Shown piece by piece: positions 20,816-33,465 of a DNA stretch of 64,000 bases. Numbering within the stretch: the stretch's first letter is position 1; each line of letters begins with the position of its first letter. The stretch is from Strongylocentrotus droebachiensis (Eukaryota > Echinodermata > Echinoidea > Camarodonta > Strongylocentrotidae): the NCBI GenBank assembly GCA_035222895.1, contig JAVYIG010002531.1:1-64000 (forward strand), read 5' to 3'. The position numbers and the translations under genes were made by a program. The notes under the pieces are model-generated. The model was given only the letters and a program-made list of their open reading frames with translations. It did not search any database and was not told the DNA's origin.

Positions 20816-23169
20816 TCAAAGAAAAGAACAAGAGTAAAAATTATCATTGTGAAAAAAGCAAGAACATCATCAGATGCATACCAAAACGTGCACACAAAAA
20901 ATCAACTTAACACACAGATATAATTTTATATCTACATGTAAGTACCCATTTCCTCAAGTATAGACAAAAATTGATCAGATTAATTGAAGCATTTTAATCT
21001 CTTCATGACATTGTAAACAGCAGGTGATAGAGTAAGCCTGCAGCGCTATCACACGTCTGGCTATTCATATCAAAACCATGCCTCTTTACAATAATTTCAA
21101 AGAAAATACCCTGATAAGAGCAGGGAGGGGGGCATGAAAGAGAATTATCACCACCAAAAAACCCAAATATGATAAAAAGGTCTCCGAACCATTGATTAAA
21201 AGGAAGTAGAAAGGGGTATTTGTATGAATATGTATATATGTATCTAGATTCCTTTTGATCTGCGCTTTTATTTAGTTGTGTATGATGAAAGAAGAAAACA
21301 ACTCTCAAAACTTGTAAAGGGGTCAAAATATTGTTGTTTTTTTTTAAATCATAATTGAACACTTTCATAAAAGTATAGTGGCAAAATATTAATTATTAGC
21401 AATCTCACATTCTTTTTTTTCCTTCCAAATGTGAATTTGTCAACTGGCAGTTTTTATTGAACCCATCTATTGCGTACAAGTTAAAAATGAAGCCTTCAAT
21501 TTTCCCTCATAGTGAGAAAATGAAAAAACTAATATCTGAAATTTTGCACATACCCCTGTACACCCATAAATTCATCTTACTGCTACAGATAAATCTTGTA
21601 CTACAAAAACTTAAATTAATATTCTTCCTTGAAGATAAGTTTTAATCAAACATTCACCTTAAATATAATCATTGCAAATGTGTTTTTATACAACCCTTGT
21701 ATGAAACAAATCTATTCCGTCATCTAAGAATATTATGTCGACTAAGAAAATGAAAATTAATGAAATTTTCTGTACAGAGCAAATTTGAAAGAAGCTCGCA
21801 AGAAACGTCAGTGTTGCCAAATTGTGTTACACTAATGCCAAAGTCAAAAATTCATTAATTTTCTATTTTCAATCGGATGTTGCTCACTTATATTTGTTTC
21901 TATAATTGTTCTGCTTTCATTAAAACCAACTTATAACCCAACTTAGTATCAGGGTTGACTTCCCTTCTAAGCCTCATGTATGGTGTGCATTATTTATTGG
22001 TCTACGTCATTGATGTTAATGACAGTTTAATTATTTTGTTTACCAGAGATATTGGAGACACTCACAGAAAATTACTTGCAGAAACACACTAAAACACCTG
22101 ATACATTTTATACACCATATCTAAAGGATTAAATAGAGGAAATAGGAGGAGTAACGATACTTCATAAAATTGATTACTATTAAATACTGCTGACAATCTC
22201 ACTACGAAATGCGTATCTTGTCAATATCCTAGATAATATTTATTAAGTACTTGTATGCCAAGGTACTCTTATTGCCATAACTATAAAGGATCTGAAAGAT
22301 TATTATTATTTTTTTTTTTTATTATTACTCTCATAATTGAAAAGCTCCTTTCATTTCACTTTTATTACAAAATCTCACTCACAAAAATGCTAATAGAGTA
22401 CCATAGGATAGGATTGTTGAAGGCTTACCGATGGGACTGTTCTTTCCCCTTTCTTAAACTATTTTTAGGTTTTGATTTTGCTAGTTTTGGCAAATTCAAA
22501 CTAAGAGTTTGATTGCAAAGATATATTTTGAGAGCCTCTTTGCAAAATGTATAAATCTACAATTATCTGACTCAGATCCTTGGACGAGGTCTTGCCTAAA
22601 TCCAAGAAAAAAAAATTAAATGAAAGAAAATGTTTGTGGGTATCTTATCAAACACTTTTTGGTTGTGGGTTGGTAAAGGAATAACCAAAAATTATTCAGT
22701 CCATCCACAAAAACGATTACCGTTTTTTTTCATGCACTTATGAAACCAAAACATAGTAGCAAACTAGCGTTATCACCTGCACTCTTTGACACCAGATAAA
22801 CTACAACTATTAAAAATGGCTTGGGTTCCAGTTTCATTTTACCTTTGTCCCCGGTTGTTTTGAATCAAACAAATCTTATCATCTTCTGATAAAAACTTGA
22901 TAAACGGCTAATAAGACGATGATCTATTAGCCTTGTTCACACCTCAAGAATTAGTTGTTCTTTATTTTCTGCCAATAATCGTGCTTGATGGGAAAGGCAG
23001 ATTTGTCGTAGTTGTTCTGAAATATCTTCCTTTCTCTAGATTTGAATCAAGTATTGCAGATAGTGGCCAGATACCGATTCACACAATGGGGAATCTACTT
23101 CTGATGTGGAGTCACTCCGCACTCGATCACAACCCTCCTTCCCAAGTGTGTGTCGAGTAGTCGGGTATA
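20816..23169. other. Non-coding stretch, no gene seen
   Basis: AT-rich with scattered A/T runs. No exon, repeat pair or RNA gene is supported. Confidence 0.4.
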
Positions 23170-23177
23170 CTTCAGAG

Positions 23178-23262
23178 TAGTGCTGTAGTCAAACGTTTAA
23201 CCGTCCGGTATCCGACCGCCCATGGCGGATTCCGTTTTCAATTGGACGGTTTCGTTTACCCG

Positions 23263-23294
<32 letters not shown>

Positions 23295-23876
23295 TTAATT
23301 TTTTTTAATTTTTATTTTTTTAAAATATATTTTTGTTAAAGTTTCGATTTATGCCCCTACACCTGGCACTATGCCTGGCAATGTCTCCCAGCTCAGTAAT
23401 CTGTGTGTTGACTCACCACTCTGAAACTAGAACAACACTCCAATTTGTCTGTCATCTTGGTTTGAAAGTAATCTTTGTAATAGATCTCAATATGTAATTT
23501 ATAATAATAATTCATCCAACTTGAACACATGGCCTACCAAAAGGTTCTATCCTAGGTCCTCTACTGTTTTTACTTTACATTAATGATCTTACACATTCCT
23601 CTAAAATCGACATTGTTACTATTATTTATGACAAGTTCACAAGCACAAATGAAATTCCTTTCCGCTTTTTCACACGGACCTGGCTTGCTGCCGACAGAGT
23701 CGGTGAAGAAAAAAAAAAGTTTAAAAAAATTATAAAAAAATAAAAAATAAAAAAAAAAAAAAAAAAAAAAAAATATTTTTTTTTTTTATTTTTATAAATA
23801 AATCGTTTAACCGAAAACCGTCCGTTTTGACTGGCGGTTAAACGGAATTGGAGATATCCGTGATGTTACAGCACTA
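23178..23876. mobile_element. hAT-like non-autonomous element with LINE cargo
   Basis: Termini TAGTGCTGTA and TACAGCACTA are flanked by the perfect 8-bp duplication CTTCAGAG (23170-23177 and 23877-23884), the hAT signature. Subterminal zones repeat AACCG/CCGTCC words (for example AACCGTCCG and GGACGGTTT on the left, AAAACCGTCCG on the right). Poly-T (about 23260-23330) and poly-A/poly-T (about 23710-23800) spacers follow. The centre carries a fragment of a LINE reverse transcriptase. No hAT transposase is encoded. Confidence 0.85.
23484..23665 (+). mobile_element. LINE reverse-transcriptase fragment inside the hAT-like element
   Basis: One frame reads RSQYVIYNNNSSNLNT. A shifted frame directly after it reads GLPKGSILGPLLFLLYIND, then LTHSSKIDIVTIIYDKF. 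This is the G-(V/L)-P-Q-G-S-(I/V)-L-G-P-LLFL-YINDL block of non-LTR reverse transcriptases (CR1, L2 and Jockey-like). IIYDKF lies where the catalytic FADD box should be, so the catalytic Asp pair is lost. It is a short fragment with one frameshift and no LINE ends. Confidence 0.85.
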
Positions 23877-23884
23877 CTTCAGAG

Positions 23885-25282
23885 CAAGTTGATACCGAAA
23901 CATGTACCATTCAATTTCGTTTTTTATGTTCTGGACAGAGTCTTGACTCTACCCTTTTCCGCAGTGAATATAAAAGTGGGGAAAATACCTCAATCTGAAG
24001 AGTGAAAACATATACGGTACTTAAACCAAATTCAGACACAGGAATCTACCGGTATACAAACAACAATAACTAATTAGTGATATTTAGTTAGTGATATGCT
24101 AAGTAGGCCTAATGCTAAGTAACTAATTTTTTCTTGAGTGGACTGGACATCATACAGAGGATTGGGGGTCGATTCAAGCGAGAACTTGATAAAAACTAAC
24201 AGTCAAAACACTGTGTGGATGTTGTATCGTACAAAAGTTGTAAACAACCGCTCACTTAATTCTCTCTAAAATGAGCCTCTTTATACAGCGTTTATTCATG
24301 CGATATGTAGCTAGTGTGTACGTCTCTTCTTCAAACTGTGTGGGGATTTTCCATAAATTTCTTCCTAAGACTTTTTATGTGAAAAGGTAAACAAACTATA
24401 CTTGATCAGAATTAGAATTGTAAGAGATTGTGAAGATCCATAGACATGCATGAGTGTGTCTGTAATCCTCTGTATAAAGGTATGGTGATCAACGCAAAAC
24501 GATTGCTCAAAGAGACTGCTGTGATATCCTCTCCCCGTATACATGCAACTTGTAAAAGATACAGCTTCAGGCCTTTACGATCGATCGAAACTAAACTCAA
24601 CTTACAGTTTCTGCCTCGGCACAGATCTAACGGCAGCTCGCTTATTCCTACTGCATTCTACAGGCACAGTAGACCAAGACAAGCTGTGTTCTTAATTTCT
24701 TAAAATACTATTTGTGGAAAAATATTTCACTCAAGGTCTGCTAATGTAACATTTTATTTTATCCATACGATTTCAGGCCCATTGCTTCACAGCCCAGCCC
24801 CTTCTTGGCATGCTAATGTTCAATACTTTCTTTAAATTTCACCCAACCCAAGCCATGTTTAAATCAGCTTTTCTGACGAGACACTTTAAAGGAGATAATG
24901 CTATTTCCATAGGTGCTAAGCCACCTTGGATTAACATCCTCTCAGGTGAGGAAAACATAAAGATCTTTACTTTCTAGCTGACAAAATCTGTCCCCGCATT
25001 TTACCTAAATCCTACGGACGCTTAGACTTCTTTTGTTACCTCTAAAAGTACTAAAGGTACCGGTCCAGGGAAATTTAAGATGAAAGCTCAGAAAAACAGA
25101 TCTTACTATTTCTCTAAAGTTTCATAGCTAAGTCAGTTGATAGAAGTAAACAAAAAATGTAGGTGCTATTAAATGACAAGCAATCTCAGTTGTTTCGTGG
25201 CCCACAGGTTCTATAAGCAGGTGTACCTTAAACTAGTTTCAGGGGGACTTACATCATGTACTTGTAGTTACATCACAACTGC
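23885..25282. other. Non-coding stretch, no gene seen
   Basis: Unique-looking sequence with overlapping frames on both strands at 24412-24703 that match nothing I recognise. It contains one TACCGGTA word at 24047. Confidence 0.4.
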
Positions 25283-25341
25283 TGAGAGACAGAAGGGTGT
25301 AAGCTCAAAGTGCTATTACCTACTGTCCTTCTGTCTCTAAG
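25283..25341. repeat. Short hairpin repeat (AGMCAGAAGG family)
   Basis: GAGAGACAGAAGG and CCTTCTGTCTCT form a stem of about 13 bp around a loop of about 34 bases containing AAGCTCAAAG. It resembles four other hairpins in this window, at about 25943, 27262, 32477 and 53748. Confidence 0.6.
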
Positions 25342-25351
25342 CAGGGTGGTA

Positions 25352-25527
25352 CAGTCAAACCTGCTTTAGTGACCACCTGTATAGGAAGACCACCTGTCTA
25401 CAAAGACCACATTTTTTGTTTCCCTTGAAAATGGTTTCACATTGAAACATGCTGTACTAAAGGAACCTGCCTATAAAGACCACTTTTCTTGTCTCCCTTG
25501 GGTGGTATTTATAGACAGGTTTCACTG
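25352..25527. mobile_element. TA-flanked mariner-type MITE (176 bp)
   Basis: CAGTCAAACCTGCTTTAG at the left and the complement of CAGTGAAACCTGTCTATA at the right, flanked by TA (25350-25351 and 25528-25529). The words GACCACC and AAAGACCAC repeat inside. CAGTGAAACC-type ends are common among Tc1/mariner-derived MITEs (recollection). Confidence 0.82.
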
Positions 25528-25942
25528 TATATTGTGATTTGTGATTCTATTTATTAAGTTAAGACGATGATGTCCTTGCACTTTGAGGAAATGACCCATC
25601 TTCTATTATGGCTTCTTCGTCTTTCACAGACAGACAGACTGCACTTTATACCAGTCGGATCATAACGCTTCAATGACTACCAAGTTCAGCTTTCTTAATC
25701 ACACTTAAGAAATGAAATCCAACCAGCTATCACAGCATAATACAACCCAAAACAAGTTTTTCTCCCCCCAAATAACCTTATTCATAACATGGCTTCACCA
25801 AGGTTTCAAACAATTAACAATGGATGATAATCGTCCATGATTCATTTCTACCAGAAGTACGCAAACAAGAGAAAATGAACTTGTTTACAAGGGAATTACG
25901 TTTGTGTTTCTACTTCAGTGATCACACTATGATATCATCTGT

Positions 25943-26008
25943 TAAGGGCAAGAAGGACATTAATTCGTTCATATCCTTTAAAAGGGTTAATGCCCTTTGG
26001 CTCTCAGC
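25943..26008. repeat. Short hairpin repeat (GCCAGAAGGGC family)
   Basis: GGCAAGAAGGACATTAATTC pairs imperfectly with GGGTTAATGCCCTTTGGCTC. The loop contains ATATCCTTTAAAAG. Confidence 0.6.
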
Positions 26009-27534
26009 AAAATATGTTTTTATGCCAGGGTTTCTTGTTTGAGGGGGAGTAGCAAAAATTGCAATTTTCGCCTTGAACGTTGTAAAGTAAATAGAAAATT
26101 GTAGAGGCACATATTTAGGTTGGACAATTAAATATGTAGACTAATTCAATTAAGCTTTTTGTTTTGAAGTCCATACAGCATAGTGCTGCACAGTAGAAAG
26201 GGAAGCATATGAGGATGCTTTATATATATGCTGTCACATGGCCACATGGGAATTTTGAAGAAGAAAAAAAAATGAATGAAGGTGATGAAGAATGTGAGCA
26301 AAGATTTTTAAAGAGTGTGAGGCAACAGACAACACTTTATTCAGGGTTGTAAGTAGGTGAAATCATAATCATGTCTCATAAAAATCATAAAACATTTAGC
26401 TGAAGCACTTAGGAAAAAGCTTATGATGAAGTGTGACAAATCTCCTTTTTGTTTTAATAATGTAGCATCAAAGGCAATATAACTCAGTTGCAATTTTGAG
26501 TATTTCTACTTTTCTTTTTTTCTGAGGTTTTAATTCTAGCTTCACAAGCAATGCAATATATTTCAAAATAATTCAAGATTATGTCATAAAAATAAATGGA
26601 TGGTAATTGGTATGAATTATGGAAGCAAAGAAAGAATTGAACAAGGCTAGAAGTAAAATCTGAACTTAATAGTCCTAACAAAAAGGTGTTATTGAGGAAT
26701 AAGTCAATATTTGAAAGTGTGGCGGGCCTGCTATTGTGTTTAAGGGATATCTCAGAAACACAAGACAAATAAAGGATGAACAAAAACCTACAGTTATAGT
26801 ACAACGCCTTTCACAACATGTATACAGCACTTAGCGACAATGCTCTATACAGGCCAGATAACGTTCATTCCTCTCTACAGCTAATATACGTCTAGTTACA
26901 TAATAGCGACCCACATGCCCGGGAAGCTAAAGCATAAATCAATGTTCTAACAATCTATAACTGTCCTTTTCTAGGTCAGTCATTCTTTGGTTATTATCAA
27001 TTTCCTTGTGTTACCTATAGCAGAATATATCCTGCTGTCTTTTTAATTGCTGTCGTCACCTTCAATGTTGACAATTGAAGCTTGACAGGGAAATGATAGA
27101 TACCACAATTGGATAAACATCACAACAGTAGATACATGTACTTCTTACATAAATAATAAATCAATGAAATACAAGGTTGACGACTTCTAGCGGATCAATA
27201 TACGTGTCACTTTTAAGTGCACCTCTTTGAGTATTAGGAGATAATGAGGACATACTACATGACGTCTATTGAGAACTAAAAGGGCGTTAACTCAAAGAAA
27301 AAAGAGGTTTTTATACAGTTAAAGTCACAGAGCAGTCAATATGATGATGATCTGTAAACAATCACACCTGGAAAACAGGAGATTTATGTGAAGTGCATAA
27401 AAAGATGATTATCATAGACAGGTGTTATGATTCTGTATAAGCCTACATGGTCATGGTCATATAGTATGCCGGGAGCCAAAGGTGTTCATTCTATAAGATA
27501 AAAACTACATGTTAACACCCTTACGGCTATTACA
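26009..27534. other. Non-coding stretch, no gene seen
   Basis: AT-rich. It includes a partial copy of the short hairpin repeat at about 27262-27298 (AAAAGGGCGTTAACTCAAAG). No exon is supported. Confidence 0.4.
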
Positions 27535-27535
27535 A

Positions 27536-27797
27536 GATGATTTCCTTATTCAGATCTTAATAATAATAATAATTTTGTTTACCCAGGAAAGCTTTGTTAG
27601 CATTAATGCTGTACTTCTGGAGGGCCCTGCAGTTATCATTACCCAACCACAACTAAAACCAGGTACCCATTTACACTTGGGTGAAGAGTGGCACAAGAGG
27701 GTTAATATGTCTTCCCAAAGGATGTTAGTGCCACGCTGAGATTTGAACCCTCAACCCTAAGATTGGGAGTCAAATGAATGAACCACTATAAACGACC
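27536..27797 (-). mobile_element. tRNA-derived SINE, full-length-looking
   Basis: On the minus strand it begins near TAGTGGTTCATTCATTTGAC (A-box-like). GAGGGTTCAAATCTC follows, close to the polymerase III B box GGTTCRANNCC. The body contains CTTTGGGAAGACAT and AAATGGGTACCTGG. It ends CTTTCCTGGGTAAACAAAATTATTATTATTA with an (ATT)n tail at 27542-27560. The tRNA-like head, unrelated body and short-repeat tail are the standard SINE layout. It lies immediately 3' of the exon at 27868-27997 in that exon's transcription direction, within the presumed intron. Confidence 0.75.
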
Positions 27798-27867
27798 CCT
27801 TCTCTTAGTTTTAAGATCTTGTATGACTGGTCTTTCTGTAGATGTGGCTTGTATGGTATGAACTTAC

Positions 27868-27997
27868 CTCCTTCTGCTACATACTTCCTTTTGCCAGTTT
27901 TGGCAGCTGCTGTAGATGTTATTAGGAATGTGAGAAGCATAAGAACGCAGAGGGATTCCCCCAAGAGCTGCGTATGATGTCTTTTCATTATGAACAT
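27868..27997 (-). CDS. First coding exon of a secreted or membrane protein (signal peptide)
   Basis: From ATG 27997 the frame reads MFIMKRHHTQLLGESLCVLM, then LLTFLITSTAAA, a good signal peptide: basic start, hydrophobic core and small residues at a likely cleavage site. KTGKRKYVAEG follows. The exon ends at the consensus donor GGAG|GTAAGT just after 27868, leaving phase 1, as is usual for introns between a signal peptide and extracellular modules. A second ATG at 27988 (MKRHH) is an equally likely start. The remainder of the gene must lie at lower coordinates or outside the window; I could not identify another exon or the family. Reading through the donor gives only a short extension, supporting a splice. 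Confidence 0.55.
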
Positions 27998-28350
27998 GAT
28001 GGCAATTATGATGATAACTATGTAATCGGTGGTAATCCTTAAAAGTTTGCGGTAATGTTTGCGTGGCCTCTGTCGACGAGCTGGGCGCCCTCATAACTCT
28101 CTCACCGCCACCGAAATAAATAAATAGATATACACTATATACACTGGCATTGCTGAATACACGTGGGGTAGGCAAGCTGACGGTGCAATTGCTAAAATTC
28201 GAAATGCGATTACGACATGACACCTATCCGGGCTGGTGATTACATTATAGACAGAAATTGTTTCCTTCGAAGAGTTGTCGAAAGGTCTTCGGCTAATGAA
28301 AGGTATTACGATGACGTAATACGCTGATATGATCGTCCATCTATGAACAT
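27998..28350 (-). promoter_or_regulatory. Putative 5' leader/promoter of the signal-peptide gene
   Basis: Less AT-rich than its surroundings. It contains an imperfect palindrome GTATTACG-ATGA-CGTAATAC at 28303-28322 that includes TGACGTAA, a CREB/ATF-like site. No TATA box is placed with confidence. Confidence 0.3.
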
Positions 28351-30166
28351 GGGTTTAGTCGAAGTAGATAAATGGTACTCTGCAATAATCCAATATAACA
28401 GAGAAAAGTGTTCTTTCTTTTCGTTACCAGACAGGGTATCTCAAAGTTGGCCTTGATCACAAAACAACATCTGCATGTACCAATATACTACTGTATTTCA
28501 ACACGAATATCTTTTCCGTAAAACCGCGCAATCACATAGCAAGAGGAACAACCCTTCTCATTCAGATTTAAAATCTCGCTTAAGTCCTTCTGACATCGCA
28601 ACTTCAAAAGAGCATCGGCTATCCAGCTTGATCACACCGAAGAGACACATAAATCCTTTTTTCCTTAGACTTCAGATGTTTCCTTCCATGTATAACTTGA
28701 TAACTAAGTTTGACTCCAGTAAACTGGGTTGATGCACGACGCAGTTATCACATGTGAAGTGTATGTATACAAACTCCACTACTACGCCGCCGCTGATTCT
28801 CCCGATGTACAACCAGATACGTCAATAACGCTCTTTGACACTCAGTGCCAGAAACACAATAGTCACCCCCCTTTCAACCGAGCATTTGTGTGTAGAAGCT
28901 TTGACAGCCCTACCAGCCAGCACGAGCAGAGGAACACAAAACCAATAATTGTTTTCCCGCTCCTTTCATCCCTCCCTGGGAAGGGGGAAATCCCTCACCC
29001 CTGCTCTGCTAATGAATCAGTCCAGTACACTAACAATGAATGCACAACCAATTGGAGCATCCCCATCTCAATATTTTAACTTTTCCCTTCATTTCTAGAA
29101 AAGAATAATTTCTCCTCAATTCGTGCAATGGCTCCCTCACAGGGCAGGTTATCTACCATGCACATACATGACTTTCTTCAATCAGTGCTGATATTTTATT
29201 TTAGTGATAAAATCTTGCTCTAAAAGCAATGACACAAACTCATCTTCCTAATATTTCATCCCACACCCTAGTGTACTACAGAGGGTGATCCTATTTCATT
29301 GATAACCAAGAATAAACAATTCTTTTTGGCGGGAAACCATTCCACAATGAAGTCTCCATTACTCTCCATAAGTACCCGATGCAAGGAGATAAACAGTTAT
29401 TGAAACTTTTCTCTCAAAACAGTTTCAAGAATGAGAAGTCAGGTGCCTCGGAATAAAATGTTTACTTCATAACATGGGTGCCAACTCACAACTAATATCC
29501 AGTTTAACACTGCACAGGGTCAAACGTGTTCACCTTACAAATCCCCACAAATTTTGAAAACATTCCATTCTTTCTTCTGTTACCTTTTGAGCAAAGGAAC
29601 AATTTGGTAAAGCATTAAAAGTATATTTCAAAGAGTTCATTGGAATGAATTCCATAATGCATGGTTCATATCATTTCATATCACTTCCCTGTACTATTTC
29701 ATCTTTCAATTGTTATAATATAGTTGACGTTTATGAGAGTTTATTGGCATTGCTTCAAAAGACTTACTAGTAATAAGATCAATCAAGTAAATACATAAAA
29801 TCCTAAAGATGAATTATCTTTCAGATCCTACAGGGAAATTCAAACTTGATAACAAGTTGTGCAGAGGAACAGTAATAAAACAAAATAACAATACATAAAA
29901 GAAACATCTGAAATGAAACAGATTGATGAAAATATGAACAAAATTTGATAAACCATTTGGAAGTAATGTATTGGAAGTAATGTATTGCTTGTAATTGGAG
30001 ATCATTATATTTATATGGATTTCAAATTGGCAAATTGGTAAAGATAATGTGATGTAATAAAGAAAATCAAAGAAATAAGACCACTACATTCTCACTCTTC
30101 TAGAACGAATTACTAAGCAGGCCATTGTATGGTTACATTTTTCTTGAGATTATATTTACTGCGGGA
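28351..30166. other. Non-coding stretch upstream of the signal-peptide exon
   Basis: 28460-29090 is relatively balanced in composition and open on the plus strand over two frames, but those frames match nothing recognised. The rest is AT-rich. Confidence 0.35.
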
Positions 30167-30184
30167 GGGGGGGGGGGGGGGGGG
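30167..30184 (+). repeat. Poly(G) run of 18
   Basis: Uninterrupted G run in AT-rich sequence. Confidence 0.95.
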
Positions 30185-30195
30185 CTTTCAGTAAT

Positions 30196-30505
30196 TTGAT
30201 AAACTTTTTCCTCCTGTCTATTTTTTTGTAATAGCTTCACCTTCAACACCCTAATAGTACTTTATCATATGAGAAAACAGAACAGCATTCCAGTAAACAG
30301 CTATTTATTTTCTTTTAATTCCAATAAATGAGGATCCGCTTGAAACTTTTTTGATAAACTTTTTCCTCCTGTTTATTTTTTTGTAATAGCTTCACCTTCA
30401 ACAACCTAATCGTACGTTATCATGTGAAAAAACAGAACAGCCTTCCAGTAAACAGAGCTATTTATTTTCTTCTAATTCCAATAATGAGGATCCGCTTGAA
30501 ACTTT
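30196..30505. repeat. 155-bp tandem duplication
   Basis: TTGATAAACTTTTTCCTCCT begins at 30196 and at 30351. Both copies run through GTAATAGCTTCACCTTCAAC, AAACAGAACAGC and GAGGATCCGCTTGAAACTTT. The copies differ at only a few percent of positions plus small indels, so the event looks recent. Confidence 0.92.
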
Positions 30506-33187
30506 CCCTTCACTTTCTTCTACACGGTCACCCATCCAGAAAGACTAATAGGGAGAGTAGGCTCAAAGCCTATTAGCATACTTACATACGAACTAGTCTT
30601 GGTCAAGATTTCTCAAATGTTTAATTATCTCAGACTAACACTAAAGTGGGAAAAAAAATCTGCTGTGAAGAAATAGAATAATAGATCCACACAAAAAGAA
30701 GATAAAACACATATAATTGAATCCAGCTGATATTTTTTGTATTACTTAAAGATATAAACATGAATAGATTGCTGTATGACTTGGCTCTGATTTTTTTTTA
30801 GAAAGTTTAAATGAGCAAGAAAGTCTGGAAATACTTAAACCATTGAAGGGAGGAAAGATTATTAGAAAGAAGATTAGAACACAAAGGGTACAAACTTCTG
30901 AAAAGATTACGAGTCTGGGGAAAAGCACATTACAAGAAAAACAGGAATAAAGAATAAAAGAAGAATAAAGAAGGACAGAAAATGTGCAATAAAAGTCAGA
31001 AACTCTGTCCCAAATTGGGGTGTTAAATTCAACATTTTATTGACTGATCTGTGGATTAGTATTCAAGGAGTTGTGTTGTTAAAACTCTACACAACATATG
31101 TTGTGCCATAGATTTGTACATGTTTCGGATTGCCATTCAATTTTACATATTTTCATCAAGGATATATTATGTTAGTTCTCGATCTGAAACTTAAGCCTTC
31201 AGATTCATGTGACACTTTCAGTGGTATCTATGAAAGAGAACAAGCACTTTTACATAAATTCATGAAAATATCAATAACTGATGACTGGTACTACATGTAC
31301 CTGATAATGTCCAAATATCTAAAATAGTTGGACATTTCTACCTCAAAAACCGAATTTATAAAGCTATGATTGTAGAAAGCTCTAGCTGTTAATCTCCAGA
31401 TAAGACCAAATGTCATTCAAATTTTCCTTTTTGAGGGGGTAGCAATTTCAAACCTATACTCTAGCCTTTCATAAATAGTAATGCAAGTGAGACAATGACA
31501 TAGTTTCAAATTTTCGGATTTCTAGATAAATTAGTTCTTAGGCACGGGGGTTACACCTTAATATTGGTTGTTTTTTTTTTTAAGGGAAGATGGCAGATGA
31601 GATCATTTTACAAAAGTATTTCTGATAATACGACCCTGAACTACACAATGTTACAAAATATGACAACCTTTGTGCGATCAAATTACAATAGCTGGCAGTA
31701 TGCCAATCAAATTCCTTTTAACTATAGGTAGATCTAGTCATTGTAACTTGTAAGCACGATCCAAAACTAATACCTGGGAATCAGCCATTGTGTGAAAGAT
31801 CAAAAACAACATTTCGTCAACATCTGCCATTCTATATTAATATCAAGTACGTGTTCATGTACATATGTGTATGTGTATGCATGTGGATCAAAACACATTT
31901 TGCTTTTATTCTCTCTTCAGAGGAAGACTGGCGTTTGATCCCATGATTACTTTACTAATTACCATAGACTTATTTCAGGGAACACCCAGTTATAGAAGAC
32001 GGGTTAAAATAACAGTAATATTCATTTCTGAGGAATGTCTGGCACCGATAGATTTACATGAATACCATACACCTTGAGCTAGTTTGTAATTCATGATATT
32101 CATTTTTTATTTGCCTTTGTAGCTTCATACATAGTTATGCTTTCAGAATTTAGCAATGATGATAATTTTAAATGATGCCATGATTAATTAGATATTGATT
32201 CCTATGTTAAAAATCTATATCTTCCAAAGTGAGTTAAAAATTCCTTCAGGTTACAACCTGCAGATGGGCGCATTCTGTAACTAACATAATTGTCATGGCA
32301 ACCAATTGTGCCAACTATACTTGTGAATTAGAATCTTGTTCATATCTACTTGGCCATTTCATTTCTTACTCCATCATAACAATTTGAACTTCTGGTGAAG
32401 TTTATCAACACTCAGTTGTTCAGTCACCAATTTTTCAAATACGTTAGGAGGATTCTAAAAAGTACACAGCCGGCTCAGAGCCAGAAGGGCAATATTGCTT
32501 ACAGGCAACTTGCACACACAGCTAACAACCTTCTGGCTTTCAACATATATTGTAACTCACATCTGGGATGGATGGATTACATCATCGTGACATTATCCAC
32601 TTCTTCTACTTTTTCTAGCTACAAGACGAAATAGGACAGATTAAAAACAAGACAAAACCCGCACGCAAACGATTCTCAAACACGGGTCCCTGGATGGGGG
32701 GGTATTGTTATAGCTGTTCACTAACACAAATATATGATTTCTAGTCTGCACCCATCCACATTAGATGTGCACTTCTTTTCTTTTATTGCATGGATGGACT
32801 TTGGTCCCAGGTGCATGATCTTGTGTTTGCTCTCCCTTTTACAGATCATGTTTACCAATTTGACTTTTGTCTTTTCACTAAAGCACTGATAGACATTTGA
32901 TATTGAAAATCTAGCCTTCTCAACAGCCAATGCCATTTTAAAAAAAAGGAATTATTGAACTAGCAGTAGCTGTTGCAGTTGTGATTGTTTAGACTAATAT
33001 CTCTATTGTTCACATGAACAACAACAAAAACTGTTCTAGTTCTTTTTACCAAAAAAAAATCATATCAATAAGAGTAACAGGTACCTCATAACAGAGGAAA
33101 ATTACACAAATCTGAGAATAAGTTTTGCGACTCTTTGCACAAAACATGTAAGTATGATAAATGTAGGTCTATTATTTTATACAGCAG
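30506..33187. other. Non-coding stretch, no gene seen
   Basis: AT-rich. It has a small hairpin CTAATAGG...CCTATTAG near 30545-30593 and no supported exon. Confidence 0.4.
32477..32541. repeat. Short hairpin repeat (GCCAGAAGGGC family)
   Basis: AGAGCCAGAAGG pairs with CCTTCTGGCTTT across a loop of about 40 bases. Confidence 0.6.
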
Positions 33188-33465
33188 TGAAACCTACTGC
33201 AGTAGAAACTTGTTTTAAAGAGCTCAGATGAGATACCTGATAAAACAAGGTAATTTTGCTGGTCATAATCAAAGATCTCTATACTTTGTTGTGATTTTAT
33301 AAGCTACCCCAATATAACAGGATACCTGATAAAACAAGGTAATTTTGCTGGTCAAAGCTCTCTTTATTTTTTATGTTTTTAATAATTTACCCCTATATAA
33401 CATGATACCTGATGGAACAAGGTAATTTCTATGGTCCCAATATCCTCATTATAACAAGTTTCCTA
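33188..33465. repeat. MITE-derived triple repeat
   Basis: Opens with CAGTGAAACCT, like the end of the 25352 element, then AGAAACTTGTTTTAA. GATACCTGATRRAACAAGGT recurs at 33232, 33321 and 33404 (periods 89 and 83). ATAACAAGTTTCC near 33450 is inverted relative to AGAAACTTGTT. It reads as a mariner-type MITE whose interior has been tandemly multiplied. Confidence 0.65.
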
